64,000 nucleotides of DNA. Source: Colocasia esculenta. Taxonomy: Eukaryota > Streptophyta > Magnoliopsida > Alismatales > Araceae. A program made the position numbers and the translations under genes. Location of the stretch: the NCBI GenBank assembly GCA_014218235.1, contig CM024766.1, positions 48,077,359 through 48,141,358 on the forward strand, written 5' to 3'. The notes beneath the pieces were generated by a model that was not told where the DNA came from, did not search any database, and saw nothing but the letters and a program-made list of their open reading frames with translations. This document shows positions 1 through 11,947 of this stretch, in pieces. The stretch's first letter is position 1; each line of letters opens with the position of its first letter.

Positions 1-788
1 AATTCCCTAACCACGGGAACTGCCTCCACTGACCGACTAGCCTCTACCAGACTAACTGAGGCTAAATAAGCCACGCACCCTGCATTTATTAGCTTTCTAG
101 CTCTTATTGCAGAAATTATAAACTTAGAAGTACAAAAAGGCATACCTTGATACTCAAACACTGAACCATTAGGATAGCAAAACCTGATCCTCTTCTTTCT
201 GCAATCTAACAGTGCTCCATAGGCTTCAAGCCAATCCATTCCCAGAATAATATCATAGTCGGTCAACTGCAAAGCATACAACCGACCCGACATCTAGTTT
301 CCTTCAATCACAACAGGAGCTTCATCTATATAGCTTGAAGTGAGCATAAACTCACCTGAGGGAACCTCCACTACCAATTCACAGGATTCCTCTTTCAAAA
401 GATGAACCATACAATCCAGGAATTCTTCAGAAATAAAAGAATGAGAGGCATCCGAATCAAATAAAACTGTTGCTGAATAATCATAAATGTGTATAGTACC
501 TTCGATCATATTTGATGCCTCCGCCTGGGCTCGGGTGATAGCCATAACCCGGCCCCTTCCCCGCTGCTGCGTTGCTCCTCTGCCACGACCTGCCTGTTGC
601 TGATGGAACTGCTGCGGTTGCTGCTGCTGCTGCTGCACACCTCTTCCATATCCATACTCTCTCGGATAGGGGCAATTACGGATCAAATGCCCCGGCTGAT
701 TACAATTATAACATCTATACCCTGGTGGAATAATGGACTGTCTGGAAGTACTCTGCTGTGACTCCTCCACCTCTGGCCTACCACGACC
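1..788 (-). pseudogene. Zinc knuckle and aspartic protease of element C (partial)
   Basis: This is the minus-strand continuation of the gag frame. A CCHC knuckle CYNCNQPGHLIRNC is followed by a Gln-rich run, RGRG repeats, and the retropepsin motif LFDSDASHSFIS. The usual catalytic triad Asp-Ser/Thr-Gly is here Asp-Ser-Asp, so the protease copy is probably inactive. A TAG lies at 294-296. The same frame then stays open to position 1 and includes LGMDWLEAYGALLDC, typical of the segment between protease and reverse transcriptase. The remainder of pol is to the left of the window. Confidence 0.85.
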
Positions 789-1750
789 TTACTGAAATTG
801 TTGTTGTCCTCCCCATCCTCTTCCTTTAGCTTTAAATGCTTGCTTTAATTTCTGGCCCCACTTACCAAAACTTGATGGAGAAGGTCCTGCTGGTGCTTTA
901 CCCTTACTCACACCCACTGACTGCTGCGGTAGCCGAAAACTACCTGAATCTGACTCGCCCATCTGACGAGTCCTAATAGACCTTTCCAATGTAGCTGCCC
1001 TTTGAGCTGCTTCTTCCACTGTCTTACACATGAGTGGCACTATTGCATTCTGCAATTCTACCCTAAAACCCCTAATAAAGTACTCAACCATCATATTATT
1101 ATCCGATACTACATAAGGCGCGTATCGGATAAGTGCCATGAACCTCATCTGATATTCTAAAACTGAAGAGTTACCTTGCTGGAGTGTCCGGAACTGCTCT
1201 CTCTTCACTTTCTGCACTTGAATCGAAAGAATGTATCATTAAATACATTAAGAAACTCCGGCCAAGTGATAGTCTCTTCTGTCCTGCCTGCCAAGGTGGT
1301 CTGAATCTTCAATCGCCACCATTCCAGTGCAAAACCCCTCAACTGATATGCAGCTAGCACAACTCTATCTGCTGCCGGGCACCTCATGGTCGTAAAGACC
1401 CTCTCAATCTCATGAACCCAGTGTTCCGCTGTATCTGGATTCAGTCCTCCTGAATAAGTAGGCGGCTGCAATCTCAGAAACTTCTCAACTTGCATCACTA
1501 GTTCTTCTGTTACTAACACTGGCGGTGGTGGTGGCAAGGGTGCTACAAAAGGCACCTCCACTCCTGGCGGAACTGGAGCTATAGGTACAGTCTCTCCGTC
1601 CCTAGGTGGTATGGCAACCGGTGGTACTGACGCCTGCTGATCCATCCTCATTCGAATATCGGTGAGGCTCTCCCAGATCCTCTCTATTATATGCTGAGTG
1701 TTCTCCTCTGGATCATCTCCTCCACCACCCCAATCTCTTCTATCTGCCAT
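789..1750 (-). pseudogene. gag: gag capsid region of element C (frameshifted)
   Basis: The start is ATG at 1750, about 140 bases past the primer binding site. The N-terminus is acidic and followed by a Pro/Val-rich stretch. Then comes the retrotransposon gag domain (PF03732-like), with LQPPTYSGGLNPDTAEHW and, further on, LEWWRLK. The frame breaks near 1217-1235, and the downstream part continues with SVLEYQMRFMALIRYAP and EYFIRGFR, standard Ty3 gag motifs. The second frame ends at an in-frame TAA at 789-791, and the same frame then continues into the zinc knuckle. Gag would form the virus-like particle that packages element RNA. As it stands it cannot be made full length. Confidence 0.85.
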
Positions 1751-1887
1751 TTCAAACTTCTACATAAACAAAACACCAAACAAAAACAAAACAACAAATC
1801 ATTAAAAACCAAGGTCACAACCAGCAGTGTACTACTACCGAATATGGCTATGTAACCTTCTAGTTCCCTTATATTAACACAGACCTT

Positions 1888-1899
1888 GCTCTGATACCA
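1888..1899 (-). other. Primer binding site of element C (tRNA-iMet)
   Basis: On the minus strand this reads TGGTATCAGAGC, the usual plant retrotransposon site complementary to the 3' end of initiator methionine tRNA. It lies two bases inside the LTR end, which supports the LTR boundary and orientation. Confidence 0.9.
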
Positions 1900-1901
1900 A
1901 C

Positions 1902-4089
1902 TGTGATGGAACGCCTCATCCAAGCCCGTTAAACCAGTAACGTGCCACGTAAACTGGTTCGCGACACCAGTAACTGACTCGGACAAACACACACAGGTCT
2001 ACCTCTCAGTCTCGCAGCCACGGACGAAAGGTCCAGCTACCGCTCCACGTGAAAAGGTCAAGTAATTGTGGAGACCAACTAAACACCACCACATGCGGAC
2101 CACACGGTCGCAGGCCCATGCCTGGCACCTCTAGAGACCCTGGCCTGGGCCCTCTAGAGTGAGGCACTGGAAAAGGACTAGTTGGGGACCAGTGTCGACA
2201 ACTGGTGTCCGTGCCCCCAACTAAGAGCGCGCTACAAGTGACCAAAAGACAAGTACAACAGTCACTGTTCCACTGTTGTCTTTCCCTCAGTCGGACGTAC
2301 AACTCAAGCAAAGGAGTGAGGGTGTCCAGGTCAGATGACACAGACCTTGACGGTACAACACAAGTACCAGGACAAAGTCCTGAGCTAACAGCCTGGCTCA
2401 TAGAGAACGTGGGGCACCCAACTGGAGAGCTAACCACGGTAGGCATCGTACTACTTGCCACGCACACAAAACCACGTGCATGTCACACACAAACCACGTG
2501 AACTCTCGCGTAAACCGCATGCACTAATAGTCCACTACACGTGAATACCACGTAAACACATGAAGAACCAGCTAACTGCGTACCCAGTACGCTAATCTCA
2601 GAAACCACGTGCACTAGGTGCACCACAAATACCAATGCACCACTTGATATTGTTAAATATTCAATATAACAACATTTAAATAAAAGCATGCTGATGAAAA
2701 CATCGACTGCCGTTGATGGGATGTAGACGGCAAGATCACTGGCCATCTATTCCCAGCTGAAGAACCTGGCGTCAATCGATATTGACGCCAAGCTCCTCAG
2801 CTACCAGCTCCCACAGAAACCTAGGCCGATTCCACAAGTGCTCTTGGCCCCAAAACCAATGGGAAACACAACAAAACCTTTCTCTAACATCCATGCATTA
2901 TAAACAAACCGTAACAACATGTTTTACTAAGTAAATCAATCAAACTACCCTTTGACCTCGCATGGAATACCCTTACCCAAAAACATAATTAACATGCAGA
3001 TTCATGTGTTCTAGATGCATTATCACAACCAGAAGGAATTAAAAGGGATCGTTCCCTACCTCAAGATGCACTTAAACCTCCTAAATCCTCCCGATTCGTA
3101 CCAAACCCTCCGCGAGCTCCTACGGAGATTACACCTCGCTCCGGCGTTTCCTTGCTCGATTCGTCACCACCTCACGTTCCACGATCCTCCAACTAGCCTT
3201 CTGCAACCATTGGAAGCAGTGGGGAAGCAAGGGCATGAAAGTAGGGCGAGGGAGAGGGAGAACAGAGTGAGGGAACTGCCCTCGGGTAGACCTATATCCT
3301 GTAGGCCGCACAGGTTGGCGTCAACCCTATTGTCATTTAGGGAACCGTCACAATAAATGTCCATAAAGCACGCCGTTAAGTTCTTAAAGTTGACGTCACC
3401 TTCAATGGACGCCAAACCAGTCAACGACCACACCTGGCCATCAACCCCTACTCAACTGCAGCAGGTCCTATTTTGTTTCAGGACCAAACCTGCGCACACC
3501 ACACATCCAAACCACACTGGCCTCACGATGGCCACCACAACCATTACACAAATGATCCATAAGGATCTGAAAAAACACGCGACGTTACACGAGATCTCCC
3601 TAAAATTGCCACCAAAACCCCACAGCAATCCCCCTGCAGCTGAGCAGAGTGAAGGCTTTGCTCGGCCAGGGGTGGAAGGCTAACACAACATAAATCTAAT
3701 CGCGTCGGGTTTTCCCGCCGCGTTAAGAAACGCGTCCGACCCCTTCGCCACATTTAAAAGACGCCGCCTCTGCATGCGCCATACTGCTCGCATGCAGCGC
3801 CACTTATGTGAAGGCGGTGCAGAAACGCGTCGCTAGAGCGGGGCGCGACACAAGTTTGAAACACGCCGACTCTGGCGGCCGCGTTAACCCATGAGAATCG
3901 CGTCGTTCTGTCTGGACGCATTCTCAGTGAGCCTCCCAGAAGCTATTTTGGGCAGGGATGCCCAAACCCCACAGCTTCCTTCCTGAACCAGAATACCTGT
4001 AAAAACACACAGACCTCCTATATCTCACAATAGGCCACACACTGGCCCCAAACCCGGTAAACCACGATCCGAACATTCCGGATATTACA
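1902..4089 (-). repeat. 5' LTR of element C
   Basis: On the minus strand the LTR begins TGTAATATCC (position 4089 downward) and ends next to the primer binding site. On the plus strand it runs from TGTGAT at 1902 to ATTACA at 4089, giving near-matching terminal inverted repeats. The length is 2188 bp. It contains clusters of CACGTG (2473-2611) and of CGCGTC/ACGCGT words (about 3575-3930). Open frames inside it are short and look like chance. Only one LTR of this element is in the window, so age cannot be judged. Confidence 0.8.
2473..2611. promoter_or_regulatory. Cluster of four CACGTG G-boxes in LTR C
   Basis: CACGTG occurs at 2473-2478, 2495-2500, 2538-2543 and 2606-2611. Three of the four copies are preceded by AAC (AACCACGTG), and CACGTA lies at 2549-2554. 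A further CACGTG is at 2046-2051. CACGTG is the core of plant bZIP/bHLH sites (G-box, ABRE). Four copies in 139 bp are far more than chance would give. The cluster sits in the downstream third of the LTR, so it could act as enhancer or leader sequence. Function is inferred only. Confidence 0.55.
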
Positions 4090-4385
4090 CATAATTACAT
4101 GGAAGTTAATAAACCATATAACATGATGTTAAACATGATTTTTCATCACGATATTAACACATAAATGATATGAATATATATGCATTATTACATTGGTTTT
4201 CACATGCAATCATGCTCTCATTAACAATAACTCTCCCTTACATATCTTTTCACACATTCTTCACATTGTTTATTCTTACACTTTCATTTATCACATATCA
4301 TATCATTTGCACTCACCACGTGCCACATTCACATATTACTTTACACTTTATTCATATTTTATCACTTAATTACCGTGACACATAG
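4090..4385 (-). repeat. Fragment of a B-family LTR
   Basis: This AT-rich piece ends with CCGTGACACATAG, which matches the interior of the two minus-strand B-family solo LTRs (near 27753 and 39711, where CCGTGACACATAGTCC continues). The CACATT/TTCACA-rich sequence before it also resembles those copies. Element C abuts it on the left and an A-family LTR on the right. It is therefore a B-family LTR broken by two insertions. The continuation beyond CATAG is not found after the A-family LTRs, so a later rearrangement is implied. Confidence 0.65.
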
Positions 4386-7300
4386 TGTAGCACCCCGGAA
4401 ATTTTAACTATATAAAAATTTGAATAAATGGAAATAAATAATTTCCATAATATCAAAGTATTTAAAACATACGAATCATTATCGTATGTGCTAAGACACA
4501 TCGAAAAAATTCGTAAAAATTATAAATCAACCCCACACATTATTCCTAAATGTTCCACAAAGAATTTGTGCCAAGAAAAATCAGATTAGCCAAGTTTAAA
4601 GTGTTTCATGACTTATTATCGTAAATCATGAATAAGTCAAAAAATCATTATCACACGTACTTGGATGAGTCAAAAAAATTAAATAAAAATCATATACGAA
4701 CTTAAAATAATATCCTCTAATGACCCATCAAGAAATTTGGGTCAATAAAAATCATTTGGACTAGGTTTAAGAGTTATTGTGACCGATTATCCAAATTAGG
4801 AAACAAGTCGAAAAACCGTTAACACGAAAATACGACGCAACCAAAAATTTAATAAAAGTGTTGGAGAGACTCCCAAAATTATATATTAATGAACCAATAT
4901 CTTAATTGGGCCACCACAGATGACCCAAAAATCAAATGAAGCTAGAAAATGCATGGAAATTCGTAGCTTAAATTAGCTGAAATTAAAAAGAGGCAATTAG
5001 AGTTGAATTGGGTAGAGATCTTGCACTCTTGGCAACCCAAATTCGTTCCTACCCACCTATGGAGGTTGCTTGATGGCCAAGACTCTCTAATGGAGGGAGA
5101 GATTTTCAAATTTTGGAAAGACACAAGCCAATCTCGCAACCCTTCTTTCCTAGTTACAATAGGACTCCTAAAAACCTTGGTTGCTTAAATACTCTTCACC
5201 CAAACCCTAGGAACGAGTTTACAACTTCCTGGGGTCGTGTGGAGGAGCTCTTGGGGGCTGGGGAGCTGTGGATCGACCATAAGAAGGACATCTTCTTCCC
5301 CCGTTCGTCTGCTGCGACCTGCACAAACCGTTTGAAGCCGATCAAAGGTAGGCAAAACCTAAACCAAACCTTGCAAGGCTTATAGCCCTGGAAAGAGGGT
5401 CAAGTCTACGTCCTAACCCAAGTGGAATGCCTAAATTCCATGCAGTATACATGGAGTATTAAGCATTTTCCTCCAAGTGGTCTAAACACGGGTTTTCTAG
5501 AAAAATGGGACTTCTTCAACCCAGAAGGTAGGTTTTCTCGGGTCAAACCTTAACATATCCTATATCAATGTGTAGAGCATCAAGTTAACTTTCATTTCCC
5601 ACTGGTTTCATCGACTTCCAATGAGTAGATTTTGAGTTATAAGCGTTTTCCCCATGTCGCGCACTGTTAGGGCTTTTTCTGTTCTTTATATGTTGCATGC
5701 GATTTGAGACTGAATTAGAGCAAACTCACAACATGAAAGTTTTTCTAATATTATCATCGTCATATCTTTTGTTGAACGTTTTATCTAAATGTCATTAGTT
5801 AGAGAGTTATAAGCGTGATAATAGGGTCTCTGTATGACACTACATTTTCGGGTTGCACTTGGTTTTACATTTGTGTTGGACTTGATTAAAGCCTGTTGAA
5901 ACCATCATGGTTTTCTAATTCCGATTTACTGGAAGCACCCTTGCATGTCTAGGTTGGTTTAAAACTAGTTTCATTATTTTTCATGCACTGTACAATTTGT
6001 TCTTAATTTTAGAACAACCCTGTGTCAAAATAGGGAAAGTCTGGTCCGCAATCCAAAGCACTGTCTTTTCTCTGGCAGATGCAGGCCAAGGACCTGAGAA
6101 CGTGACGGTCGATAGGCCGCGTTCTCAGGCCGATCGCGACAAGAATTCCGTCATGATCTGATCGCGACTGGACTGCCGTCGCGACCTGACCTCCGGTCTC
6201 TCAGCCATGTCGCCTTCTTCATATGAACCCGTCGCGAACTGCCTGCCTGATCCGACAAGCTTGTCGCGATCCTTACAAGGCACTGTCGTGTTCTGATCTG
6301 ACCCCGTCGCGATCCGTACAAGGGTCCGTTGCGACCTCAGGATTTTTCATGAAACCCCACCTATTTCTTTTACAAGACTTACTGCTATACCTGAGGACTG
6401 TTTAAATATGATATTTAGCGTGTAATTCACATGTCTTAGGTCTGATCATTGCATGATGGTTTATTTAATGGCTTAAAAGTGATTAACCCATTTAAAAACT
6501 ATAATTACATGAACATTATTCTAATTATTCTCTTAATGACGTGATCATTCATGAAACTTGTGATTCGCTCTTGTTATTGTTCTAGCTTGATTAAAATGAT
6601 AATTCTTATCTTAAAATCTTGCAAACCCATGTGTAGTTAAATGCATTGTTCATTGCATGTCATCATGTTAAGTGTTTTCCGCGAGTTTGAGACCGATGGA
6701 TGTGAATTGACACGCGTACATCACTACACACTTACACTTCTAGGCAGCCCTTTCTTGGGGATTTGGAAGCTCTCTACCAGTCATTCGAATCGGTAGACTA
6801 GTGACCTTTTCTCTAAGACCTCTGTAAGTCTCCTCTGACCATGGATTCTCACATGGCCGACGAGCAGGTTGTACCATTGAAGTACCCAGAAGTTAGCGTG
6901 TACTTCCTTTCTCTTCTTGTTCTCATGAGCGTGATTTACAATCTAGACTAAAGCTATTAATGTAAAATTTGAATTAAAGTATAAATCGTGCCGTTATGTT
7001 GCCAAATTTATCTCTTGACCATTGTTGCCATGAAATCATGTTCAATTTACGTATTACTTGCTCTCATCATCATCATGAACATGACGTTACACATGCTACA
7101 TTTTGAAACTCTCACTGGCATTATTATGACTGTGGGTATCTACATTTAAAATTTTGCATGAGATGCTGACCGGGCACGGCGAGTGTCCAAGGGCTCCAGT
7201 CTAGCCCCAATGACGGAGAGTCATAAATATTGTTAACCATGGGGTATAATGATTACTGGCGTTGCATCTGCGCTGGGAGTCTTGCTTGCTTGTTGAATGA

Positions 7301-8153
7301 TAGATACAATAACCACATACACGTGTCCTGGTGTACATTCTTGATGGATCTTTTCTTGTGTACATTAGTGTCTACGTGCCTGATTAGTGTTACTTGATCG
7401 TGCTCGTACATTCTTGCTTGCTTGCTTGCGTGATATGGCCATCCTGCATTTAATGCAACTAGTGATATTTTGTGTTCTTGAAAACTATTGACATCAAGTG
7501 AAATCTTGCGTGCTTGTACAAAGTGATATGTTGCTAGTTCTATCTTGTCATCTTGTTCTAAAATCTTGTTCTATCATGATCACTCTATCTAGCTTGTTTC
7601 ATGCATTATGTTTTAATGAGTTTTATTCGTACATGCATACCATGACATTCATCATGCTTACCTAGTTCTAAATTGCTAATCACTTATATCATTGCCCGCA
7701 CATTGAGATATAAATCCTACTGGGCTAGTTTGTTCATCCCCTACTTTTACCCAATCTAGGTGACTATGAAGTTCAAGAGGAAGAGCAAGTCGAGGATGGG
7801 AATGCGTTCGAGTGATGAGCGTTCCAACTATGAGCCTAGTTATAGTAATTTGCTTTGAGAGTTAGAACATGTAGTAGGAAGTGAGGAGTATTATGTACTT
7901 TTCCTTTTTATTGAGTCTAGTCCTGTTATCCCATAGTCTAAGAGTTGTAATAGTTCTATTTTGAATACAATAAGTTGAGATTTGAATAAAAGCTTAGTTG
8001 AGTTCAATATTTGGGCCCTATGATGGTGTATGTTGTTATACATTTAGTGCGTGCTATCTAGATGCTTATTTTTCGACTGTTCACGTCTCGAGATATCGAC
8101 TCGAATTATATTCCGCATCATTAATATCCGCTGTGAAATTCTCGGACGTGACA
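4386..8153 (+). repeat. A-family LTR, copy A1
   Basis: It begins TGTAGCACCCCGG and ends CGGACGTGACA. The length is 3768 bp. It shares many segments with copy A2 (9112-11947): the starts, the block around 'gacctgagaacg' (6093 and 10210), 'cacatggccgacgag' (6852 and 10887), 'cctactgggc' (7717 and 11608), and the GTGACA ends. Many length differences separate the two. It contains six TCGCGA palindromes between 6134 and 6312. It runs straight into integrase sequence, with no primer binding site, so a deletion has removed the 5' internal region. Confidence 0.75.
6134..6312. promoter_or_regulatory. Cluster of six TCGCGA palindromes in LTR A1
   Basis: TCGCGA occurs at 6134, 6162, 6179, 6232, 6264 and 6307, mostly inside GTCGCGA. 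Degenerate forms lie between them (GTCGCC, GTCGTG, GTTGCGAC). The second A copy has a decayed version at about 10220-10400. The flanking sequence between words is not repeated, so this is a cluster of words and not a simple tandem repeat. Possible roles are binding sites for a regulator or RNA hairpin elements. Nothing here proves either. Confidence 0.5.
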
Positions 8154-9090
8154 AAAGAGATCGTGAGACTGCATGGAGTTCCATCATCCATTGTCTCGGA
8201 TCGAGATCCGAGATTCACCTCTCATTTTTGGAAGGGACTATAGACTGCACTTGGTACTAAGCTCAATTTTAGTACCGCATTTCCACCCCGCAGACTGATG
8301 GGCAGACTGAGAGAACCAATCAGATTGTAGAAGACATGTTAAGAGCATGCACTATAGATTTCCAAGGCTACTAGAATGAGCACTTATCCTTGATTCAGTT
8401 CGCTGATAACAACAGTTACCAGGCGAGTATTAAAATGGCACCATTCGAGGTGCTCTATGGGAGGAACTGTAGATCTCCTGCATGCTGGAACGAAGTTGGG
8501 GAACAACAATGGCTAAGTCCGGCATGGTACAAAATAAAACCAGGATATACAGGTGATTCGAGATCAGCTCAAGATTGCTCAGTCCAGACAAAAGAGCTAT
8601 GCTGACAAGAGAAGGAGAGATCTAGAATTTCAAGTAGGAGATCATGTGCTTTTGAAGGTATCTACTACCTGTGGCATTCAAAGGTTTGGTGTTAAAGGAA
8701 AGCTAAGTCCTAGATTCATCGGTCCTTTTGAAGTGCTAGAAAGGGTTGGTGAGGTTGCTTACCAGCTGGCGTTGCCACCAAACCTGGTGTTTGTACACAA
8801 TGTGTTCCATGTCTCTATGCTTAGAAAATATGTGTACGATCCTACTCACGTCATTCGCCATGAGAAGTTGGTGCTGAACAAGGACATGACATATGAAGAG
8901 AAGCCAATCAAGGTACTTGAACGGAAAGTGCAACAACTCAAGAACCATCCGATTCATGTGTCAAAGTTCTGTGGAATAACCATGGAGTAGAAGAAGCCAC
9001 ATGGGAACCTGAAGGAATCATCAGGTGAAACTACCCCGATCTTTTCGGTGAGACATTCTCTCCATTTTGGGCATATGACTTTGGGACCAA
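8154..9090 (+). pseudogene. pol: Integrase C-terminal half and chromodomain, A element
   Basis: The fragment opens inside the integrase core with RLHGVPSSIVSDRDPRF, carrying the second catalytic Asp. It continues with the QTER/EDMLRAC helix and NSYQASIKMAPFEVLYGR. Next comes the post-core domain, with RQKSYADKRRRDLEFQVGD and LSPRFIGPFEVLERVG. The C-terminal end is a chromodomain-like segment with an EEATWEPE motif near 8993-9016, as in Tekay/Del chromoviruses. Several frameshifts and stops break it. One is just before the chromodomain end, where the frame ending at 8990 stops but another frame carries the conserved tail. Everything upstream of the integrase core is missing. Confidence 0.85.
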
Positions 9091-9096
9091 ATTCTT

Positions 9097-9111
9097 TTAA
9101 GAGGGGGAGGA
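9097..9111 (+). other. Polypurine tract of A element
   Basis: A purine run (AAGAGGGGGAGGA) lies directly before the TGTAGCAACCCGG start of LTR A2. It is the expected plus-strand priming site and fixes the 3' LTR boundary. Confidence 0.85.
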
Positions 9112-11947
9112 TGTAGCAACCCGGTATCTTAATAAATAAATAAATAAAAATTTAAAGAAAAAATAAATTAATTAAAACCCATAAATAAAAGAAGTAATGG
9201 GCTTTGCTAAATGGATCATATAAAAGTTATTGGACCAAAATAGGGATTTTTAAAAGTTGAATAAAAAAAATATCCTAAATTCGTATCTTTATTATTTCCT
9301 AAAATGAAAAGAGTTATTAAAACATTAAAATAGTTAATATGGGTTGGAATTGGACTCCTAACCCTACCCAAATTGGCTAGGTATGAATTTGCAACCCAAC
9401 TTAACTCCATTAGGAGGTGGAAAGCTTGGAAGCTTGAAAGAAATAGAGGAAACTCAGAATTAAATATGAGTTAGAGTTGTAGTAGGAATTAGAAACCATA
9501 GGTGCTTAAATACACCCCAACCCCTTCATGGCCGGCCCTAATGCATTGCTGAGACTTGCTAGACTTGGAGGAGAGGCCAAAGGAAGGGAGAATTCGTGGG
9601 GAGAAGGCTTGCTCAAGATCTACCACTTGTGTTTCGAGTTCTAAGCCCCAGGAGACAAATCGACCCAAAGGTAGGCATTTTCACAAGCTAAATCTAATTA
9701 ATCTCGTTTGTAGGATGTTCCTAACACCAGGAACAAAATCCATCTAGTTTCTCTAATTTTCATTGACCCTATCTTTAGATCTTTATTTTTGAAGTTCTAC
9801 TATCATCTTGTCCCCGAACACTCATATTTAATTTAGATCTCCATGTACACTAGATCTCATGCCATGAAATTTTTAGTGGACATACTGCTCATTGTCAGGA
9901 ATCATTTGCCACCGTTTTCCCCAATTTTCATTCAGTATACTACTCGAATTAATTCTTTTTCCTTCACTGTATGTTGTTCTATGTTCTTCGTGAATGAACG
10001 AAATCAAAACATGTCATGACCATGTTTACTTTCAAATTCCCATTTACTTTGTGTACCCTTGCATGTCTAGATTTGTTTAAAAGTGGTTTCATGATTTTTA
10101 ATCAAATGTACACCGAGATATCAATTTTTAACCTACCCTGTATCAAAACATGGAAAGCCTGGACCGCAATCCAAGTCAAACCCTTTTCCTGCTCGGGCTC
10201 AGGCGTAGGACCTGAGAACGCGACGGCCCGATAGGTCACGTTCTTAAGGGCTGATCACGACCAGAACCCTGTCGCGTTCTGAACGCGATAGGACTTGGCG
10301 TCGCATTCTGGCCGTCTATCTTGACTGACATGTCACGACCTTTGAAAGACTATGTCACGTTCTGGAGGTACCCTATCGTGATCCTTACAGGGGTACGTCG
10401 CCTTCTGGACTTTTGCACCTAAACCCTAGAATTTTGGTGTTCTTGTCTTCCTACAGTGATTATACCTTCTGTAAACAATCTCAAACGCAGTAAAGAAAGA
10501 TGCTATAATATGAACATGTGTGAACTAATTAAAAACCATACACATGATCTTTTCATATCTATGATTTTCTCAATCACATGCACATACTTGTAACCATCCA
10601 TGATGACATAACTTGACATGAAAATATCTCATAATATATCTGGTAATTTATTTCAATAATGTATTTAAATTGCCCTATTTAAATGGACTTGTCTTCGTTT
10701 CTTGCGGTCTTGAAATACCGTTACCGACGCTCCACTATTTAGAATTCCTCTGGAATGTTGAGCACTTGTTTCTATATACATTTTCTCTTGACTTGGATAA
10801 ACTCTCCGTCGCGGATATTCCTTCTGTCAGACTAGTGAATCCTTGTTCAAAGCCTCCGTAATTCTCCTCTGTCCATTGATTCCCACATGGCCGACGAGCG
10901 GGTTGTACCCTCAATACCTATGATACCCTTTAGAGATCAGTAAGATCCAAATGACTTTTAGAAGTTCTCTCTTATCTTGAATCACGTTGGACCTCTGGAC
11001 CTGTGCATAACATGGCCAGTGGAAGGTTAGTGAATTCCACCTAACTGCCAACACCAATTGCGCGTGTTGTGCAACTGTTACTATCGCTCGTTTAATCGAC
11101 GTTTATGTGCAATGACCTATAGTTCTCATCTTTACTTTACTTGCTCATCTATTCACACTCTCTCTACTATCTCGTCTATTCATCAAGTACTCTCTCTCTA
11201 TTCTTGGTACTCTATATGGCCATTTGACTGATTGTCTAAAAGATAAACAATATAACCAATGCCTGGAAATGTAAAGGGCCCGGTCTGGTCCTGAGAGGTG
11301 CGCCCAAAAGTGCTAGTGCCCGCGGGAGTTAATTGACCAGAGTGTTTGGCATTACACTCAAGTGCTATCTATATGACAATCAAAGTGCTATGCTATACTC
11401 GACTCGTTGTGCTATCATGAACTATATTGTGCTATGACCATCCTGCTCTTTGTGCTATACTTAACGCTTGTGCTATATGAATCATGCTATCGTGCTATCA
11501 CTTGCTTGACAATACTTGACTCTCACTCTCTATCATTAGTTACTCTGCTCTTTAATACATTAATCATTTAAAGCATGCCTGATCATGAGATTTAAGTCCT
11601 ACTGGGCATTATCGCTCACCCTGCATTATTGTTATGTGTTCTCAGGTGAGACCGATGATGATACTTACACTCATGAGGACGGGAATGACCAAGAGTGAAG
11701 TTATGAGTACCCTGGCGTCTTAGTGTTATGTTAGAGTCTTAGTTTAGTCTTTACTTTTATTAAATGTAATTGGACCTTATAGAATGGCTCTGATATTAGT
11801 GATTGTAATAGATAATGAGGATTTATTAATGAAATACATTTGCTTTGGTATTTATTTTTGGACCAATGGTTTGATGTCTATTATACGCTCTATACCCGTT
11901 TACTTGCAACTACCTCGCGTTCCGATATTCCGCGTCGGGGCGTGACA
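9112..11947 (+). repeat. A-family LTR, copy A2 (3' LTR)
   Basis: It begins TGTAGCAACCCGG after the polypurine tract and ends GGGGCGTGACA. It is 2836 bp long. It aligns in blocks with LTR A1 but is about 930 bp shorter and visibly diverged. The two may be the aged ends of one element, or come from two elements joined by recombination. The sequence that follows is gag of a B-family element, meaning this copy inserted into that gag. The sequence before A1 is a B-family LTR instead, so the two outer flanks do not match. No target duplication is visible. Confidence 0.75.

Larger units (their letters stand above)
1..4089 (-). mobile_element. Ty3/gypsy LTR retrotransposon C, left part off window
   Basis: Read on the minus strand, the order is 5' LTR (4089 to 1902), initiator-Met-tRNA primer binding site, gag, CCHC zinc knuckle, and aspartic protease running off the left edge. 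The gag and protease style fits a Tekay/Del-like chromovirus, but no chromodomain or reverse transcriptase is in view, so the clade is inferred. Damage is light: one frameshift in gag and stops at 789-791 and 294-296. The element starts directly against a fragment of a B-family LTR (4090-4385), so it probably inserted into that LTR. The matching target duplication would lie outside the window. Confidence 0.85.

Noticed and set aside
4170..4385. A 71-codon hydrophobic open frame as a membrane protein
   Set aside because: The AT-rich sequence is a fragment of a B-family LTR shared with copies near 27750 and 39710.
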